From Archegozetes longisetosus (lineage: Eukaryota > Arthropoda > Arachnida > Sarcoptiformes > Trhypochthoniidae): DNA of 64,000 nucleotides. The stretch's first letter is position 1; every line of letters starts with the position of its first letter. Positions 62,201 to 64,000 of the stretch are shown in pieces. Position numbers and translations under genes: made by a program. The notes beneath the pieces were generated by a model. The model was not told where the DNA came from. It saw only the letters and a program-made list of their open reading frames with translations, and searched no databases. Where the stretch lies: the NCBI GenBank assembly GCA_018873245.2, contig JAEMBT020000004.1:6000573-6064572 (forward strand), written 5' to 3'.

Positions 62201-64000
62201 CTCATTTTATTCATATTTCAAGCTGAATCACTATTTAATCCCTTCATATCCTAATAAGAAATGTTTAATTGAAAATTTATGCGTCATGTTTACGAAGACC
62301 GAATACATTTTTGATGAAAGCTTGTTGTTTTGACGAATTTTCAACACTGTCTGCAATGACTTGTCTGTAAAGGTTTCTGTAGGAAAGCAAAAACATGATT
62401 ACTCTTTACTTAGTTTTAGGGGAAAACAAGCTCTAAAGGAAAAGTACAAATAAAGGGCTTTATTAATATTTAGATTCATTTGGAAAGTCAGTTTTCCAGT
62501 CGTAAATATTCAAAATGGGTTTTCAATTCTTTTCAGTACAGTTAGATTCAAGGCTAGTCCCAACAACTTCACCAGTAAATTGATTTTTTCCATCACATAT
62601 CTCATTCAAATTCACCATACATTACTCTGTTTAATGGGTTCAGTCATATTTGGTGCAAGTTTTTCATAATTAATGTTAGTAGTTCGCAAATTTCTGAAAG
62701 TTTAATGCATTTTTGTTAATCAGATCTGATTTTCATAGTTGAGGGTAAATTTCGTTAAGACTGTGCCATAAATTATAGCGAATTTTCTAGATACGAATTA
62801 CATCAAAGTTGATAGAAGTCTGACGAAACGTTTGAACGACTGAAGGATAAGTTATGAAATCATGTTTACTAGGTTAAATATTATTCAATCAATTTCAAAG
62901 TCAATCAGCTCAATACTGACAGATAATCTACGTCTCATTCAGACATATAATTAACTTGACATCTATTATATCTTCTGACCCAATAATTGTTTGCTATGAG
63001 CTTCAGTTGATTTAATTAATTTGAACTTCCTTTATTTTCTGGGAAATTGAGTGCCAGTTTTGATAAACTGCTCGAAAAAATATGAGATGAAGGCTTTCCT
63101 CTACACCAACTTCAAAGCTATTCGTGAAAGATAAGAAACAAATTTTATTCAATGAAAATTTTGGACAAATGAGTTATAAAATTGAAGGATAATTAATTCA
63201 AATAGTTACTCTTTATCTAGTGATAAAATCGATTAATATTAGTTATTTTCTGTAGAGGTACTCTCAAAGCAGCATAAATACAGCTTTCTTTTCAAAATTA
63301 CCACTTCTAATGTAATTCCGACGACTTCCTATACATTCTAATTAATTGGTTATCCAATTGAATGTCTCACGGTCTAACACTATCTAAAGTACGTGATTTA
63401 ATAGGATTCCTGACCTTCAAGTTAGATATTGCTAGAAAAGGCCTGATTTGGACCTATCCTGGTGAGCTGATTTGCATTTGACATAAAAAATGACGCTAAC
63501 AAATATGAAAAAAAGGAGTTAGTCTCGACAAAATCACTTTTGAAATGCCAATTTATTTTTGTTTAAATAGCATAGTCATCAAAAGGTTAATATAAATTAA
63601 TAAAATCATATAATGTTTAATTATTGAAATTGCTCAACTGATTAATGGTTAATTGATTGATTAATTGATTGATAGGTCGTCGCATTCAATTCGCGACAAG
63701 TAGAGAATTAAGGCAAACATATCCGCCTTCTCAGCACAATAATAATGCGCCACAACAACAATACACTTCTTTACAATGTTTATCAAGAGACGGCACTTCT
63801 TCTACACTAAGAACTACGGGAAGCGGTTCCATATGTATTGAAGATTTAGGCGCAGCCACAAAATTATTGCGTCGATTAGCGGGCAAGACGACCACAGACA
63901 AGGCAAACGTTATTATGTTTGATGACAATGACATTCAAATATCTCTTGAATGGAATGCACTGAGACAACAATTAGTATTAAGGCGTGTTTCAGGTGACCA
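59205..64000 (+). CDS. Sik3: SIK3-type salt-inducible kinase, 3' end missing
   Basis: Exons 59205-59265, 59337-59392, 59541-61012, 61076-61563 and 63676 to the window end join in phase, about 800 residues so far. This AMPK-related Ser/Thr kinase is activated by LKB1 and inhibits CRTC and class IIa HDACs; PKA inhibits it through 14-3-3 sites. The kinase domain is complete: TIGKGNFAVVK, VAIK (K43), HRDLKAENLLL (D137), DFGFSNYF (156-158) and T-loop LLSTWCGSPPYAAPELFEG with LKB1-site T171. A UBA-like segment (SIDTLEVLESVRSRAYDHYY) closely resembles SIK3 rather than SIK2. GRRASDGQAN is the conserved PKA/14-3-3 site. Pro/Ser/Thr-rich linkers follow. The last exon contains ANVIMFDDNDIQISLEW and LVLRRVSGD; a GT at 63992 could be its donor. 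The gene continues beyond 64000. Confidence 0.93.
61564..63675 (+). other. 2.1-kb intron of the SIK3-like gene
   Basis: AT-rich, no coding sequence recognised. It ends in a TTGATTAA-type low-complexity stretch just before the acceptor at 63674-63675. Confidence 0.75.

Overview
This window looks like nuclear DNA of a small animal with an AT-rich genome (about two-thirds A+T by eye). Genes are split by GT-AG introns, many only about 50-120 nt long. The gene set (Rho1, me31B/DDX6, SIK3-type kinase, glypican, PAR-like bZIP, NAPE-PLD, PDZRN-type PDZ protein) is bilaterian. An ecdysozoan, probably a mite-like chelicerate or another small arthropod, is my guess; no sequence search was run. The gene models were built by hand by joining open frames across GT-AG sites with matching phase and comparing them with remembered family consensus.

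Layout, left to right. 1-19216 is a gene-poor stretch of about 19 kb with microsatellites, short tandem repeats and a few isolated coding-like segments. It may be a long intron or the 5' flank of the next gene. 19217-23519 (+) holds the 3' three exons of a PDZRN3/4-family PDZ protein. 24499-24751 (+) has two phase-matched small exons of an unidentified gene. 27246-30161 (+) is a complete five-exon gene for an unusual type I membrane protein: signal peptide, four-bladed hemopexin-like domain, about ten acidic 51-residue repeats rich in N-glycosylation sequons, one transmembrane helix and a short tail. 30959-34814 (-) is NAPE-PLD. 36675-38434 (+) is the complex III core protein UQCRC1. 39465-40431 (+) is Rho1. 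42971-45783 (-) is a PAR/giant-like bZIP factor. 48633-49897 (-) is an RBM7-like RRM protein with a 9-nt micro-exon. 50434-54930 (+) is a glypican, divergently transcribed from the RBM7-like gene across a 536-bp gap that carries a roughly 250-bp imperfect inverted repeat. 57515-59036 (+) is me31B/DDX6. 59205-64000 (+) is a SIK3-type kinase that runs off the window.

These are separate eukaryotic genes, not an operon. Some broad functional themes recur: cell-surface and extracellular matrix signalling (glypican, hemopexin-like protein), cytoskeleton and kinase signalling (Rho1, SIK3), RNA metabolism (RBM7-like, me31B) and lipid or mitochondrial metabolism (NAPE-PLD, UQCRC1). The best candidate for something not well described is the hemopexin-like membrane protein at 27246-30161. 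Next are the inverted repeat in the shared RBM7/glypican promoter and the 9-nt exon.
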